64,000 bases of DNA from Selaginella tamariscina (taxonomy: Eukaryota > Streptophyta > Lycopodiopsida > Selaginellales > Selaginellaceae): assembly GCA_003024785.1 (NCBI GenBank), contig PUQB01000124.1:124001-188000 (forward strand), in the 5' to 3' direction. The position numbers and the translations under genes were made by a program. Below the pieces are notes generated by a model that made no database searches, was not told where the DNA came from, and saw only the letters and a program-made list of their open reading frames with translations. Positions 1 to 10,421 of the stretch are shown here, piece after piece; positions within the stretch are counted from its first letter, which is position 1, and each line of letters opens with the position of its first letter.

Positions 1-385
1 ATGAACGTATTCATTTATATATATATATATATATGAAAAATGTATTCATATATATGTATACACATGTATATCATGCAACCACAATTGTGTGTACTCCGTT
101 TCAGTATATATGCATCATTTATATTATAGAAGGCAACATTTTCTGTGTGTGTGTGAGAGAGAGAGAAAGAGAGTTTATGCAAAATATGTGCAATGTAAGA
201 GTATAGATTATACACAGGATAAACATATACATACACACACACACACACACATATACAATTATATATATACATAATAGTGTGATGTGTATAAATACAAGTA
301 TATAAGCATAATGTGCGTCTTTGTTATGTATATATAATGGAGTACACACATACAGACATATGTATATACAATGGCGTGCGTGTAT
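1..385. repeat. AT- and CA-type microsatellite cluster
   Basis: Runs of (TA)n near 18-34, a (GT)n/(GA)n tract near 143-172 and (CA)n at about 231-252 fill this stretch. Open frames here only read through the dinucleotides (YIYIY, CVCVC, THTHT), so I do not treat them as genes. It probably lies in the first intron of the minus-strand gene whose exon begins at 606. Confidence 0.85.
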
Positions 386-393
386 AACTTACC

Positions 394-606
394 TGGATTC
401 ATGCACTGCATTCTGTGGGAGAATGCGGACGTGTAAATGTTCAACTTCAAGCCCGGATTTGCGAGAATATTCTGTGGGAGCGCAGTGAGGAGATTAAATG
501 AGCAAATTGCGCGATAATTTGCGCGGTTAGCGTTCCTCAATCGCGCAAAGGATCGCCTGGTTATCGCCTGGCAAGGTATCCACAAGGGCACACGCACCAT
601 CTCCAT
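394..606 (-). CDS. First coding exon of a gene leaving the window, transit-peptide-like
   Basis: A GC-richer island reads on the minus strand from an ATG at 606 (MEMVRVPLWIPCQAITRR...) to a good splice donor (exon ...CCAG, then GTAAGT at 393-388). The 71 residues are rich in Arg, Ser, Ala and Asn and almost free of acidic residues. That composition is typical of a mitochondrial or plastid targeting peptide. The rest of the gene would lie beyond the left edge, so the mature product is unknown. The change in base composition against the AT-rich surroundings and the clean donor argue for a real exon. No homologue is recognised. Confidence 0.45.
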
Positions 607-609
607 CCT

Positions 610-2010
610 CTGTTTCTAGGGTTAGGGCTGATTGAGGATCGACGGGTTAACATGTTCACAGAATTTCAGCCCGTCCGATAATAAGATTGACATTTTTAAA
701 TTTGAATTTTTTTATATTTAAACTATAAAAAAAACTTACAGTATTATTTAAACTATGTCTTTTGTTACAGTATTATTTCATGTTTTTGTTGGCGTCTGTA
801 TGTGCATATATATGTGTGTATGAAGATAATCAATTCGTTAGTAATGTAATAAATATATCAATAGACAAAATTACAGTATTAACAAGATTTACATATTATA
901 TTTAATGAAATATAAAAAGAAATGATAGTTCTTATGCTATAAACCTTAATATTTTCATAACTATAATTATAGAGAGAGAGTTTTTGGTAATCTTATAATG
1001 CACAAATAATTTGTTGGTATGTGCCAACATTAAAATATTTCTTTTAAAATATTTTAAAATAAGGAATTGTTAGTCTAGATTCAGATCTATATCTAAAACT
1101 AGAGGTTCAGATTCAGGTTTATATAGTATATAAAAAGGTTAGGGTTAGGTTTTTAACATTTATATATGGTTTTTAAGCATGTTAATTAACTTTTTAAAAT
1201 ATTCTTGTGAATTATTACATACAGTGAAATCTTCTTTCATTTGTTCACAAAAATTAATTTTAAACATTTGGTACCTTATTAATTACAAATACACATTACA
1301 TTGCCCTAAAAATAAATTAAAATTTCATTTCCATTAGAATAATAAAAAGATCAAGTGTTTTTCTCCTTTTCATAATAAGCTATAAGATTCTTATTATTGT
1401 TTTGAATGAATTCCTTGATTATTTCATGTAGAAATTTAAGGAATTATCAATGCGAATGTAATAATATGATTTCTTATCATAATATATTCTTTATACAGAT
1501 TTTACAATACCTAAGGAAAAAACAATTACGTTTTAACAAATTTTAACAAGTTTTGACAAGCTAACAAGAAATATTTTAAGTGATCGAGAAACTTTCAACA
1601 TCAACTTTGAGTTAGGGAAGGATGTCATGATATATGTGTAAGAAACATTTTGTATTCATGTTTTTAATAGCTCATTTGGTGATTCTTTGGAGGTTTTGCA
1701 AAATGATACACTTGCGGCAATAAGAATATGTATTTCTCAAGGTATACCTTTGACCTAATAAGCTCATATAAACTTGTTCTTCGTGTGCAGGGAAGCAACC
1801 TATCATGGATACTAATTCCAAACCAATCACTAACACAAAATCACTAATATTTGGTATAACAATGTCCTTGTATGATTTTTTGATGCACATGAAGAATTTG
1901 TTGATGAAATGCCAGTGAGTCATGTGTAATAAAGTTCTACAAGCATATGATGGTAATATTATTATCAAATTGCCATCGGTCATTGGATTTTAAAAGATTC
2001 ACTATCAAGG
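610..2010. other. AT-rich spacer without a recognised gene
   Basis: About 1.4 kb of AT-rich DNA. A minus-strand open frame at 1672-1983 (103 codons) has no recognisable motif and no codon bias I can see. The first tens of bases next to 606 are the likely 5' leader of the minus-strand exon. Confidence 0.6.
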
Positions 2011-2014
2011 ATGC

Positions 2015-2305
2015 AAAGAGTAAATTACGATCATGTTTGGACTAGGAGCCATGATTCACACCGGAGGGATTTTGATGGTAATGTTCGAATAAGTCAATGT
2101 GGAAGACATCATTTATGTAACAATGTAGATTGTCCTTATTTAATTAAAAAGCTTAGTAACAACCAGTAGTATTGAAACAACACAAACCATTGTAAACTTA
2201 AATGTAAATATTGTGGATTTCAATCAAAATGTCTGCATTCATGTAATGTCGTATGCTACACTATCGTTTCATTCAATATAAAAATGACAAGGCTATTCAT
2301 TTGCG
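2015..2305 (+). pseudogene. Decayed Cys/His-rich zinc-binding region, transposase-like
   Basis: One plus-strand frame gives an ordered series: a WTRSHDSHRRDFDG stretch, then CGRHHLCNNVDCPYLIKK, then NHCKLKCKYCGFQSKC, then a further Cys pair. Two stop codons interrupt it near 2167-2175. The spacing CxxxxxC(x4)C...CKxxCKYCG suggests a zinc-chelating domain like those in front of some plant transposase-like genes; this family link is from memory and weak. I see no catalytic domain next to it. It lies outside the inverted match at 3575. Confidence 0.35.
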
Positions 2306-2535
2306 TTAATCAGTACTTAATGAAACATTAAGGAATGTAGAGGAATCCGTTTTTATCAAGGTGCATGAATATTTTGTGCAAACTAGATGAATGTGGCATC
2401 GAATATCATTTTTAAAAGATCGATCAAGCTTGACCCATCAACCAAAACTCCATTAACTTAGAAAAAACTCTAGGACATACTTGATGAGATTCTTTTTCTC
2501 ACAAATAACCACATGTACATTCCCTCAACCCACCA

Positions 2536-3480
2536 TCCTTAATGCTAAGGAAAGTCATCCATTTACATTCTTATGTCCTTGGCATTGAGGATCAAAAGGT
2601 CGCCACATAATCTAATATATCATTTTTGCATTGAAGACATACCCTTTTGGGACTATTGTAGTCCTTAACACAAAGGATTTCATAGGTTAAAATATATAGC
2701 TCCATATTGCACCATCAAACGTTATTAACCCCATCCTTGGTACTGAGGACAAGATTGTATCTATATAGGAATTTCCATTTTCAACACTAAAAATGGCAGC
2801 CCCCACAACCACCACATGTCCTCAACACCAAGGATGGGTTTCATGTCTAGTAGAGTTCGTCCTTGGCACCGAGATGGACTCATTGAATGTAGTGCAATAT
2901 TAAATTTATCATGTATTGGAGATATTGCAAATAATTATTAATTTATTCTTTTGCAAGATTAGGAACTTCTGGCACTTAGTTAAAAAGAAGTCAATTATCA
3001 TAAGCGAGTGTCTGAACATGCTATTGAAGATGAAGAGGACCTTGAGATGGCCCTACATGGAGTCTTTTATATTCAGTGTACAAATTAAATTTTTACGTTA
3101 CATAGTAAGTAGCCTTGATAAGAAGATTCAATATGAAGTTTTCACAATTTCTAGCCCCTGACAAGAAGACAATTGGTAAGGTTGTTGATGATAATGAGTC
3201 CACTAAAAGGATTGTGAAGAAGACAATTGGTAAGGTTGTTGATGATAGTGAATCCACTAAAAGGATTGTGAAGACCTCCATAAAATCCTAAAAAAAATTA
3301 GAAATAAAATAATTCTGTTTTTATGTTTTTCCTTCTTTATGGTTCTTTTTTTGTCTTTCAAAATATAAATGATTCATACTCAATGTCTTGTCCTCAACAT
3401 TGAGGATGAATGACCAGTTTCTCAATGGCAAAAATCTCTTAAATTAACTTACATCCATCCTTTTTGGTGTTGAGGATGGC
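2536..3480. repeat. Seven scattered copies of a small dyad motif (CCTTGGxxxxGAGGA type)
   Basis: The imperfect dyad CCTTGGCATTGAGGAT or its reverse complement recurs at about 2537-2552, 2576-2593, 2734-2751, 2817-2835, 2859-2875, 3389-3408 and 3460-3480. Examples are TCCTTGGTACTGAGGAC and TCCTCAACACCAAGGAT. Both orientations occur. No reading frame is shared. Function unknown. Confidence 0.6.
3133..3291 (+). CDS. Small ORF built on a 54-bp tandem duplication
   Basis: ATG at 3133 opens a 52-codon frame ending at TAA 3289-3291. Positions 3163-3270 are two 54-bp copies differing at two bases, each encoding an 18-residue unit KKTIGKVVDD(N/S)ESTKRIV. Keeping frame through the duplication and a lysine-rich, hydrophilic product hint at an exon relic. 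No homologue or splice context is recognised, so it may be non-coding. Confidence 0.2.
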   Translation: MKFSQFLAPDKKTIGKVVDDNESTKRIVKKTIGKVVDDSESTKRIVKTSIKS

Positions 3481-3574
3481 CCATAGTTTTCATTACAACA
3501 ATAGAGCTTTACAACGGTTCATCCATCATAACAACTGTGGGAAGTGAAGAATTTATAAAACATATAACATATAT

Positions 3575-3599
3575 GCACGTTGTAACTAAAGTGGGCATG
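3575..3599 (+). repeat. Left arm of a 25-bp inverted match (candidate terminal inverted repeat)
   Basis: The sequence GTTGTAACTAAA plus flanking GCA and TGGGCATG at 3575-3599 recurs inverted at 18051-18075 with two mismatches in 25. Similarity continues weakly inward: both sides have GGAATATTC and TAGAATATTC blocks 120-200 bp further in. It may be a terminal inverted repeat of a 14.5-kb element, or two unrelated copies of a short dispersed repeat. Confidence 0.45.
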
Positions 3600-3844
3600 A
3601 TACGTGAAAATGGGAATATAAAATAAATTACTAATTAATACTTAAGTTTTAATTATTAATTAATCATTTAATTAATATGTAATTAAGCCTTAAATATTAA
3701 TTAATTAATTAATTAATCCTTCAATAACCTTACTTAGTAAGGAATATTCCTAAAATATCTTAGAATATTCATATTATTCTAAAAATAGTTTACAATAATG
3801 AAGAAATACTATCAAACATAATTACAAATGAAATCATTTTCTTA

Positions 3845-5030
3845 TCAACATGTTAATTTTTTATAAATACTTTCTTCTATCATACAAAGAAATCTTTTCA
3901 TTTTGTCTAAATCATCACTCTCCGGATTAATCAAATCATTTTGGTCAATATCTTGATGTTGTTGCCACCACTTAACACTCTCACGAATGCAATTGGGAGT
4001 TGCCATCCTTGTTAATACATAAGATGTGATAAGAGAAGGTCTGCATAAAGGCTCATCTAAAAACTGACGTTCCTTAAGAATAATATTATAAAGCGCCCGG
4101 TTGCTATCCTTCATTTTATAAAATTCAATATCACGAGAAAGAAAAGCTTCAGGAAATGTATGATACGGTGGATACTGCTCACAAAAATTTTCGAGATTCT
4201 TCTTTCTGAGGCACGTATCCAAGTAGTTCACTAGCTCATCCATGATATCGGTATCAGAATATGGATCGAAAGTGATTGGATGAATACAAGCAATGTTTTG
4301 GTTGAGCATAGCCTTCTGAGGAGAGTCGTCTACTACTAACATTGTGCGTTCTTTTATCCTTAAGCGACTGATCTCCCCATGAGTCCCAATTATTCTTTCA
4401 TTCTTGAAGAAGTATGGCTTGCTTTCCTTTCTTATATTGTGAAATTCGAGAGGTTTATAACATATTCGCTGGTCAAAAATCCAATCTTTACGAATCACCT
4501 CTTCTGCAACACTACAATGTTTCTTAAGTAAATTCAACAGCGGTGTTAAGTTATGAATCTGCATGCATGACCAAATCCCCACAAGCGCACCCATCTCCTT
4601 AAGCTTTTGAAAGAGACGATCCAACCCTGGACGAAAAATAATATCATATCGAAATTTACCATGACAAGGAATGAAATCTCCTTGTTTGATTTCTTTTTTC
4701 TATCCTCGGGCCTTTGTCGATGAAGCAGAACACCATTGACATCCAACAACACAATATGGCCATGAGTAACATGAGATAGCGTTGCCTCTTGAATACTTTG
4801 CAAATCACTTGTTTGCTCCCTTTCACATTTATCCGTTGCCACTATCTCGTTGCCTATCCCTTCATCATTTAATTGTACATCATCCTTACAAGATTCAGAT
4901 ATTGCATGCGCTGAAGAAATTGATTTCGGAACTGAAGCCAATAAAAATGATGATGAAAAACTGAAGTGGCCCCCATGGTAACGATGTTTTGAGCTGCATT
5001 ATTATCCATTTCCTGCATGAACTCTGTCAT
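3845..5030 (-). CDS. FCP1/NIF-type HAD phosphatase-like protein (intronless, frame interrupted)
   Basis: The family removes phosphate from protein Ser/Thr through an Asp nucleophile. Motif I is HIVLLDVNGVLL, with Asn at the second Asp position as in several plant FCP1-like proteins. Motif II-like GIWSCMQIHN and motif III VVDDSPQKAM follow. Then comes a C-terminal PYSDTDIMDELVNYL region as in plant FCP1-homology proteins of unknown substrate. I choose the ATG at 5030 (MTEFMQEMDNN). Length is about 395 codons without introns. Two single-base slips interrupt the frame, both at homopolymers (C5 at 4970-4974 and T6 at 4694-4699, plus strand). One extra base at each would restore conserved sequence. 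So it is a recent pseudogene or an assembly-error victim. It runs with the ParB-like gene upstream and lies just inside the left inverted arm. Confidence 0.7.
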
Positions 5031-5309
5031 TCTGACATGTGGCACAAGAAATTGTCGCCAAACCCCTCTCTTACCTCATGCAATGCTGAAAATCCATGTT
5101 CTCAATTATTTCATTACATCTGCAAAATGATAATTAGCTGACCTTAAAATTATCAAGGTATATTATTTACCTTGTTAATGTGTGACCCATGTTTGAACTA
5201 AAAGCTTCATTAATCCTTGAGAATTTATTTTCTGTACAAATATAAAAGAAATATACAAAAATGCCTTATGTTACACTCATTTACAACTATTCATCACTCT
5301 ATCAATTCA

Positions 5310-8300
5310 TTACAATTCTTCTTCGCTATTACCTTCTGAGTGAGGCGAAGAAGGTCTAAGCCGCTTGTGAGATGGTTCAAGATCTTCTGCATCTTCTATT
5401 GATGTTTCCATGGGTCCTGGAGTGTGCGAATGTTCTGTACTCCTCGAGATAACTTCCGGTCTAATATCTGATTGAAGTTCGTTCTCAGACTCCGAGATTG
5501 AACCAGATTCACCTTCAGAGCTATCGCACTTATCTGGAGGGAACTTTCTCAAATACGCCTTTATGGATCGTTGGGGTACTCAGTTGAGACCCAATCTATC
5601 CACTTGTTCAGGTCCTCAACCAGGTCTTATCCTTTTCAACGGCAAACACACATGTATGCCGAAGGTAACACTCCTTCAAGACGGACCCCCTAGTGCAGTA
5701 GTCAAAAACCCACGCATCACTGTGAGGACCCCTGATCAAGTTGACGATGCTCCGTGCCGCTTGACTTGTAATGTTTGGATAACGTACATTGCCGAATACG
5801 TCACTCATACCTATCGGTGTATCGGATGGAGGTTCAGGGCCGTTGGAGTGCAAACAGATGCCTGGCCAGTCATTTGGAAGCTTGAAATTGTTTGGCGCAT
5901 TCCTAACAACCAAGTGAACAACGTATCAATGCACTTGGGATTAGCATCGTTCATATAAAATCCTGTCCAACGATGTCTATTCTTCTTGGCGAAGGCGAAG
6001 GCAAAAGTATCGGTGACATGAGCAAGAATCAAGAAATAAATACCTGAAAAAGTAGGTATCAGTGAAGAGCGCAAGCATGAATTCAATAATAAATACCTTC
6101 TATGTATATGCTTGCACGGCTAAGTTTCTCCACCAGATCCTCTAGTGCCCTATCTGTCGAAAGATTTTTTGACACCCGCCGATCCATCACGAACAATTGA
6201 AACGGTTTCCTACAAGCAGTGATGTTACCCCATAAAGTCTCCGAATCTAACAACAAACATCTGTAGGGCTTGTCGTGATTCGTAGCATCCTCCTTTATAA
6301 GGTTCAATTCGGTTCTCCGCTGCTGAAGGACTGCCATAAGAGAAGGCGTCATCCCAATGTTCTCCTTTTTGGCGTTGGCGTGCAATAGATTCTTGCCTAG
6401 ATCTTCCGATTGGTTCACCCATTCGACAAGCATATCATCGTTCGTCACATGCAAATATTTGCTGACCTCTTCATATGTTGAAGTCGAGGTCCAACCCAGT
6501 TTGTGGCAGTGTATTCCCAACCACTCCTTGAAATGCCTGACCGTCTTCAACTCCATTGCCTTGAGATGAAAAGGAGAGGTTGGGCTGCTGTTATTAATTT
6601 GTAGTTTGCCATCGATCACCAAATCAGCCAAGACTTCCATCTCCTCCATCGTTGTTCCATTTAAAGGCTTCAACCATGTGAGCTTGAAATCGTTGTCTAC
6701 ATCCTTTGTAGATTGAACAGACTTAGCCTTCGGCGTCTTACTGGGTTTCTTTGCAGACTTTTCTGAGGGCTCCCCTTCACTTGTCTGCTTCTTCTTCAGT
6801 GTTCCTTTTGAAAAGGATTCCATAATCCCCAACCATTTGGCAAAGATCCTATCTTCGGGGCAAGAAATCAACATCATCAGAAAGGATGTTTCCTTCCCGC
6901 CCACCTGGGCAAAATCAACTGCTGCAATTTCTTCAACTCTCTGAGGAAAAAGACAGATTAATATACCGGCGAGATAAATCCCGCCCAAACAATTTGCTTA
7001 CCCGGTATTCCGCAGATTGTGTATTCCCTGCGGTAGCTCTTTGTGGTCGCTGAAGAGATTCCCACACGGCTCGCGTGTGTTTAAACTTCTCCCATATTTT
7101 GCTGTTGTAGTGGTTGGTGTCGGCAGCGTCCCATTCCGCCGATAACTTATGGTACTGCTCGATTGTGAGATTCGGCTTAGCTAAAAACGCCGATCTTTTT
7201 GTCAGCTTCTCACGGGTATGCTCGGAAAGTTTTGTTGCCATCGTTCCTTTGTTGTGTTCATCGAGAAGTCGTTGGGCTGCCGTTATTGTGTGCTGGCCAC
7301 TAATGATGTAGTACTTGATAGATTTTTATTCTCCGTCTGAATCTTCATGAGTTGTTCTGGTGTTGTGATCCAGACTTTGTCAGCGCCCTTCCTTCTTTCA
7401 TAGTATGGACACAAAACAGCATTATGTGGAACGGTATAAGAATTGTCGTCCTTCATCTTCTCCATGAGCTCAGCTACACGTTCCTGGTTGAGTGGCCTGT
7501 AATTGAAGTTTGGGTTGACGCTGCAATATTTAACCCTACAAGGATAAATCTTATCATCCAACATCATTTCCTTGTGACTTATTGCAGCATGAGATGCCAC
7601 AGGTGCAGCTGACAAAACGATTGATGATTTTCTTTTGCGATCCGAATCAACATGTGTGATCCCCGACTGCAGCTGTTCTAGTGTTCTCGGCACACTCTTC
7701 CAGCTCCCGAAGCTTCCTAAGCAAATTGAACGTGATCTGTAGAGAACCTGAGACCGAGCCACCTCTCAATCTCCTTATGATGTCGCTGTGTTCTTCTTCA
7801 ATGTGAAGAGGGAAGATTGCTCCACTTGCTGATTTTCTGTATTGTGAAGCAATATCTCCTGACAATACACCTACTCGATGAGTCTGAAGATCTTCGAAGT
7901 AGACATCCAGATGGATCCCCTCCATAGATGGGCTTTCGTTGAGTTGAAGAAGAACTCCAAGGTCAACATCATTAGTGAACACGTGAACGTCATTATCCAC
8001 AAGTCGACAAAACCAATTAATGTTGTAACTGACGACCTCTGGATCCGAGAACGTGACATTGGATGGAACAAGGCATATCTGTCGAGCATCGTCCAATCTG
8101 GGTTCGCAGCCTGCTTTCGGGTGCTTGACTAGCGAATCTACTTTCCATTGTTTTGCTTGTCCATGAGATGTGACAGAGGTTAATTTGACAGCAACCATGG
8201 TTGCTCCAATGCGCTTCCCATTTATCTTAAAATATGGCCAAGTTGATTCCAGAATCCCCCTGCCCATCTCTTCTCCTGCTCTTGTCTTTAATGTCACCTC

Positions 8301-8433
8301 AATTCCACATCTGAATACAAAAATGATTAGTTCAAGTATCCGAGTATAACAGATTTTATTTTAATTCTTACCCAGAATTTGACGACGACTCCATACTAAT
8401 GACTCGATCTCCTTGTTTGATCAAATCGTCCTT
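5310..8433 (-). CDS. ParB/sulfiredoxin-like plus methyltransferase-like protein, four exons visible
   Basis: Exons read as 8433-8372, 8310-7002, 6940-6097 and 6043-5310, with introns of 61, 61 and 53 bp and GT-AG ends. They give about 980 codons; an upstream 5' exon is likely. Part 1 (8433-7700) is of unknown fold and has a GDRVISMESSS start. Part 2 (about 7600-7230) has NPNFNYRPLNQERVAELMEKM followed by YYIISGQHTITAAQRL, the SGQHT-type signature of the ParB-N/sulfiredoxin superfamily. Part 3 (6940-5600) has a region ending in VFDYCTRGSVLKE and CVFAVEKDK. This resembles SAM-binding motif I of beta-class N6-adenine/N4-cytosine methyltransferases; the catalytic DPPY is not visible, with LFVMDRRVS as the nearest candidate. 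The tail is acidic and Ser-rich. The frame is interrupted about four times by small indels. ParB is a moderate call, the methyltransferase a weaker one. Palindrome array A begins 300 bp upstream. Confidence 0.55.
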
Positions 8434-8737
8434 CTGCAAAATAATACACTATGAATACAAATTATATAAAAACGCACACACACTTGTATAAACCCGAATA
8501 TACAAAAATAATACACAGAGAGAAGTAGACGTAATTAACTGTCCGAAGCTCACATTTGTGTTAGTGCAAAAGAAAGATAACATTTCGTTTTAGAACCACC
8601 ACAAATGTGAGCTCTGGACAGTTTTACATAGATTCCTAGCTTTTACTCGAAATATTATGATAAGATGATAAAAGTAAATAAAATGAGATATGCAACTTAT
8701 ATATACTAATACACATATATATTCACATGGAAGGTGC
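8434..8737. other. Spacer or 5' intron between the ParB-like gene and palindrome array A
   Basis: A splice acceptor (TTTTGCAG on the minus strand) closes at 8434, so this segment is probably intron or leader of the ParB-like gene. An inverted pair is visible: GTCCGAAGCTCACATTTGTG (about 8541) and CACAAATGTGAGCTCTGGAC (about 8601). It gives a hairpin with arms of about 20 bp and a 40-base loop. Confidence 0.4.
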
Positions 8738-8924
8738 GGCGGGATTAATCTCGCCACCCCTTCAATGCCTCCTGAAAGAGTGGGCGGGATTAATCTCGCC
8801 ACCTTTCTGGAGGCCTTGAACGGGAGTGCGGAATTAATCTTGCCACCCTTCTCGGTCTCAGAGAGAACTGGGCAGGATTTATTTCTCACACCCCTTCAGT
8901 GACTCCAGAAAGGAGGCGGGATTA

Positions 8925-9628
8925 ATCTCGCCCACCATGTAAGTGGTTAAATGAATTTCCCCACCCTTCCCAATTCTCTCCATTGGTATGTTGTAAACCT
9001 TCTACGTCTCAGACAGAAACGTTTGGATTGGTCCGACTCACCAATGGAGAAAAAAGGAAGGGTGGCGGATTCATTCCTCCAACAGGCATTGAAGACTCGG
9101 CGGGATTAATCCCGCCGCCCAGGGCCTTCACTCGGTCCCTATGCGGCGGGATTAATCCCGCCGGACGCCAATTCCCTGCGCGGAATCGGGCGGGATTAAT
9201 CCCGCCGCCTAGGCACTTCAGGCAGGCCAATGGCGGCGGGATAAATCCCGCCCGATTCCGCGCAGGGCAATTGGCGTCGCGGCGATTAATCCCGCCTCCC
9301 AGGCCCTTCACTCGGGCCTTAGTCGGCGGGATTAATCCCGCCGAACGCCAATGCCCTGTGCGAAATCTTGCGGGATTAATCCCGCCGCCTAGGCCCTTCA
9401 GGCAGGCCAATGGCGGCGGGATAAATCCCGCCCGATTCCGCGCAGGGCATGCGTACGCGGCGGGATTAATCCCGCCCACCATGTAAGGGATGGTGAAATT
9501 AATCCCACCACCCTTCTCAGTTCCCTCCATTGGTATTTTGTAAACCTTCTCCGTCTCAGACAGAGTTAGTCGGGATTGATTCAACATACCAATGGAGGAA
9601 AAAAAGGGTGGCGGGATTAATCCCCACC
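8925..9628. repeat. Duplicated foldback module inside array A
   Basis: A segment of about 150 bp at 8928-9068 recurs at 9474-9612. Both contain CCCTTC..., CTCCATTGGTA, GTAAACCTTCT(A/C)CGTCTCAGACAGA and then CCAATGGAG. CTCCATTGGTA and (TA)CCAATGGAG are inverted, so each module can fold into a hairpin of 10-11 bp with a loop of roughly 55 bases. The two copies differ at many positions, so the duplication is not recent. Confidence 0.65.
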
Positions 9629-9900
9629 GGGCAATGAAGGTTCGGAGAGACTAATCCCGCCGCCCTCTCGTAAATCATGCGCTCACACATATATATTGGC
9701 TGCGGCATTTTGAACAGGGATGGGTGGGGGCGGGATTAATCCCGCCGCTTATATCCTGCGGAAGTGCCTGAGCGGCGGGATTAATCCCGCCGCCCTCCGC
9801 GAAGGGCATGAGCGTGGGGCCGGATTAATCCCGCCGTTCATGTCCTGCGTGAATTCCCTGGGCGGCGGGATTAATCCCGCCGCCTTACGCGCAGGACATG

Positions 9901-9966
9901 TCATGCAGGCTCTTCGGTTAGCCTTCCGTGCAGGATCTTTCATGCAGGCTCTTCGGTTAGCCTCAT
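9901..9966. repeat. Short tandem duplication in array A
   Basis: CATGCAGGCTCTTCGGTTAG occurs twice (about 9902 and 9941) with a CTTCCGTGCAGGATCTTT linker. It occupies the place where a palindrome copy would be expected in the array spacing. Confidence 0.75.
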
Positions 9967-10319
9967 GAGCGGCGGGATTAATCCCGCCGCCCATCCCCTG
10001 TAAATGCCCTGCGCGGAATCCGGCGGGATTAATCCCGCCCATTAGGGCCTTCACACAGGCCATTGCCGGCGAGATAAATCCCGCCGCATTCCGCGCAGGG
10101 CATGGGTGAGCGGCGGGATTAATCCCGCCGCCGAGGCCCCTCACGCAGGCCATGGGCGGCGGGATTAATCCCGCCGCTCTTCGGTTTGTCGTAGAGCGGC
10201 GGGATTAATCCCGCCGCCCATAGCCTGCGTGAAGGGCCTCGGCGGCGGGATTAATCCCGCGCCAGGCCAAATATAGCGGCGGGATTAATCCCGCCGCTCG
10301 AGGGCTTAGCGTGTGTGCG

Positions 10320-10374
10320 AGAGATAAAATTAATAAATAAAAAAATTATACAGATAAAAACACACATATATATA

Positions 10375-10421
<47 letters not shown>

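Larger units (their letters stand above)
8738..10295. repeat. Palindrome array A: about 26 copies of GGCGGGATTAATCCCGCC
   Basis: The 18-mer is its own reverse complement. Perfect copies start at 9099, 9145, 9189, 9325, 9459, 9729, 9774, 9864, 9971, 10022, 10112, 10158, 10198 and 10278. Variants start at 8738, 8783, 8827, 8915, 9235, 9279, 9369, 9415, 9610, 9818, 10068, 10244 and a few others. Spacing is mostly 35-55 bp, and spacers are themselves repeated: GGCCTTCACTCGG, CCCTGCGCGGAATC and their complements. This makes a higher-order unit of about 180 bp (9099-9278 and 9279-9458). Copies at the left edge are the most diverged (TAATCTCGCC), the middle ones perfect. Translated frames on both strands (GGINPA, AGLIPP) are artefacts of the palindrome. 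Confidence 0.95.

Noticed and set aside
1672-1983. 103-codon minus-strand frame
   Set aside because: No recognised motif, no splice context and AT-rich composition like the surrounding spacer.
3093-3281. Minus-strand frame with a repeated TILLVDSLSSTTLPIVF unit
   Set aside because: Shadow of the 54-bp tandem duplication; the plus-strand frame is the more plausible one and is itself weak.
8983-10153. Long open frames on both strands through array A (GGINPA / AGLIPP repeats)
   Set aside because: The frames arise because the palindrome and its multiples keep the same six-residue reading on both strands; there is no independent coding evidence.
9099-10295. CRISPR-like appearance (regular palindromic repeats with spacers)
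   Set aside because: Spacers are themselves repeated and inverted, spacing is irregular, the genome is eukaryotic and no cas-like gene is present.
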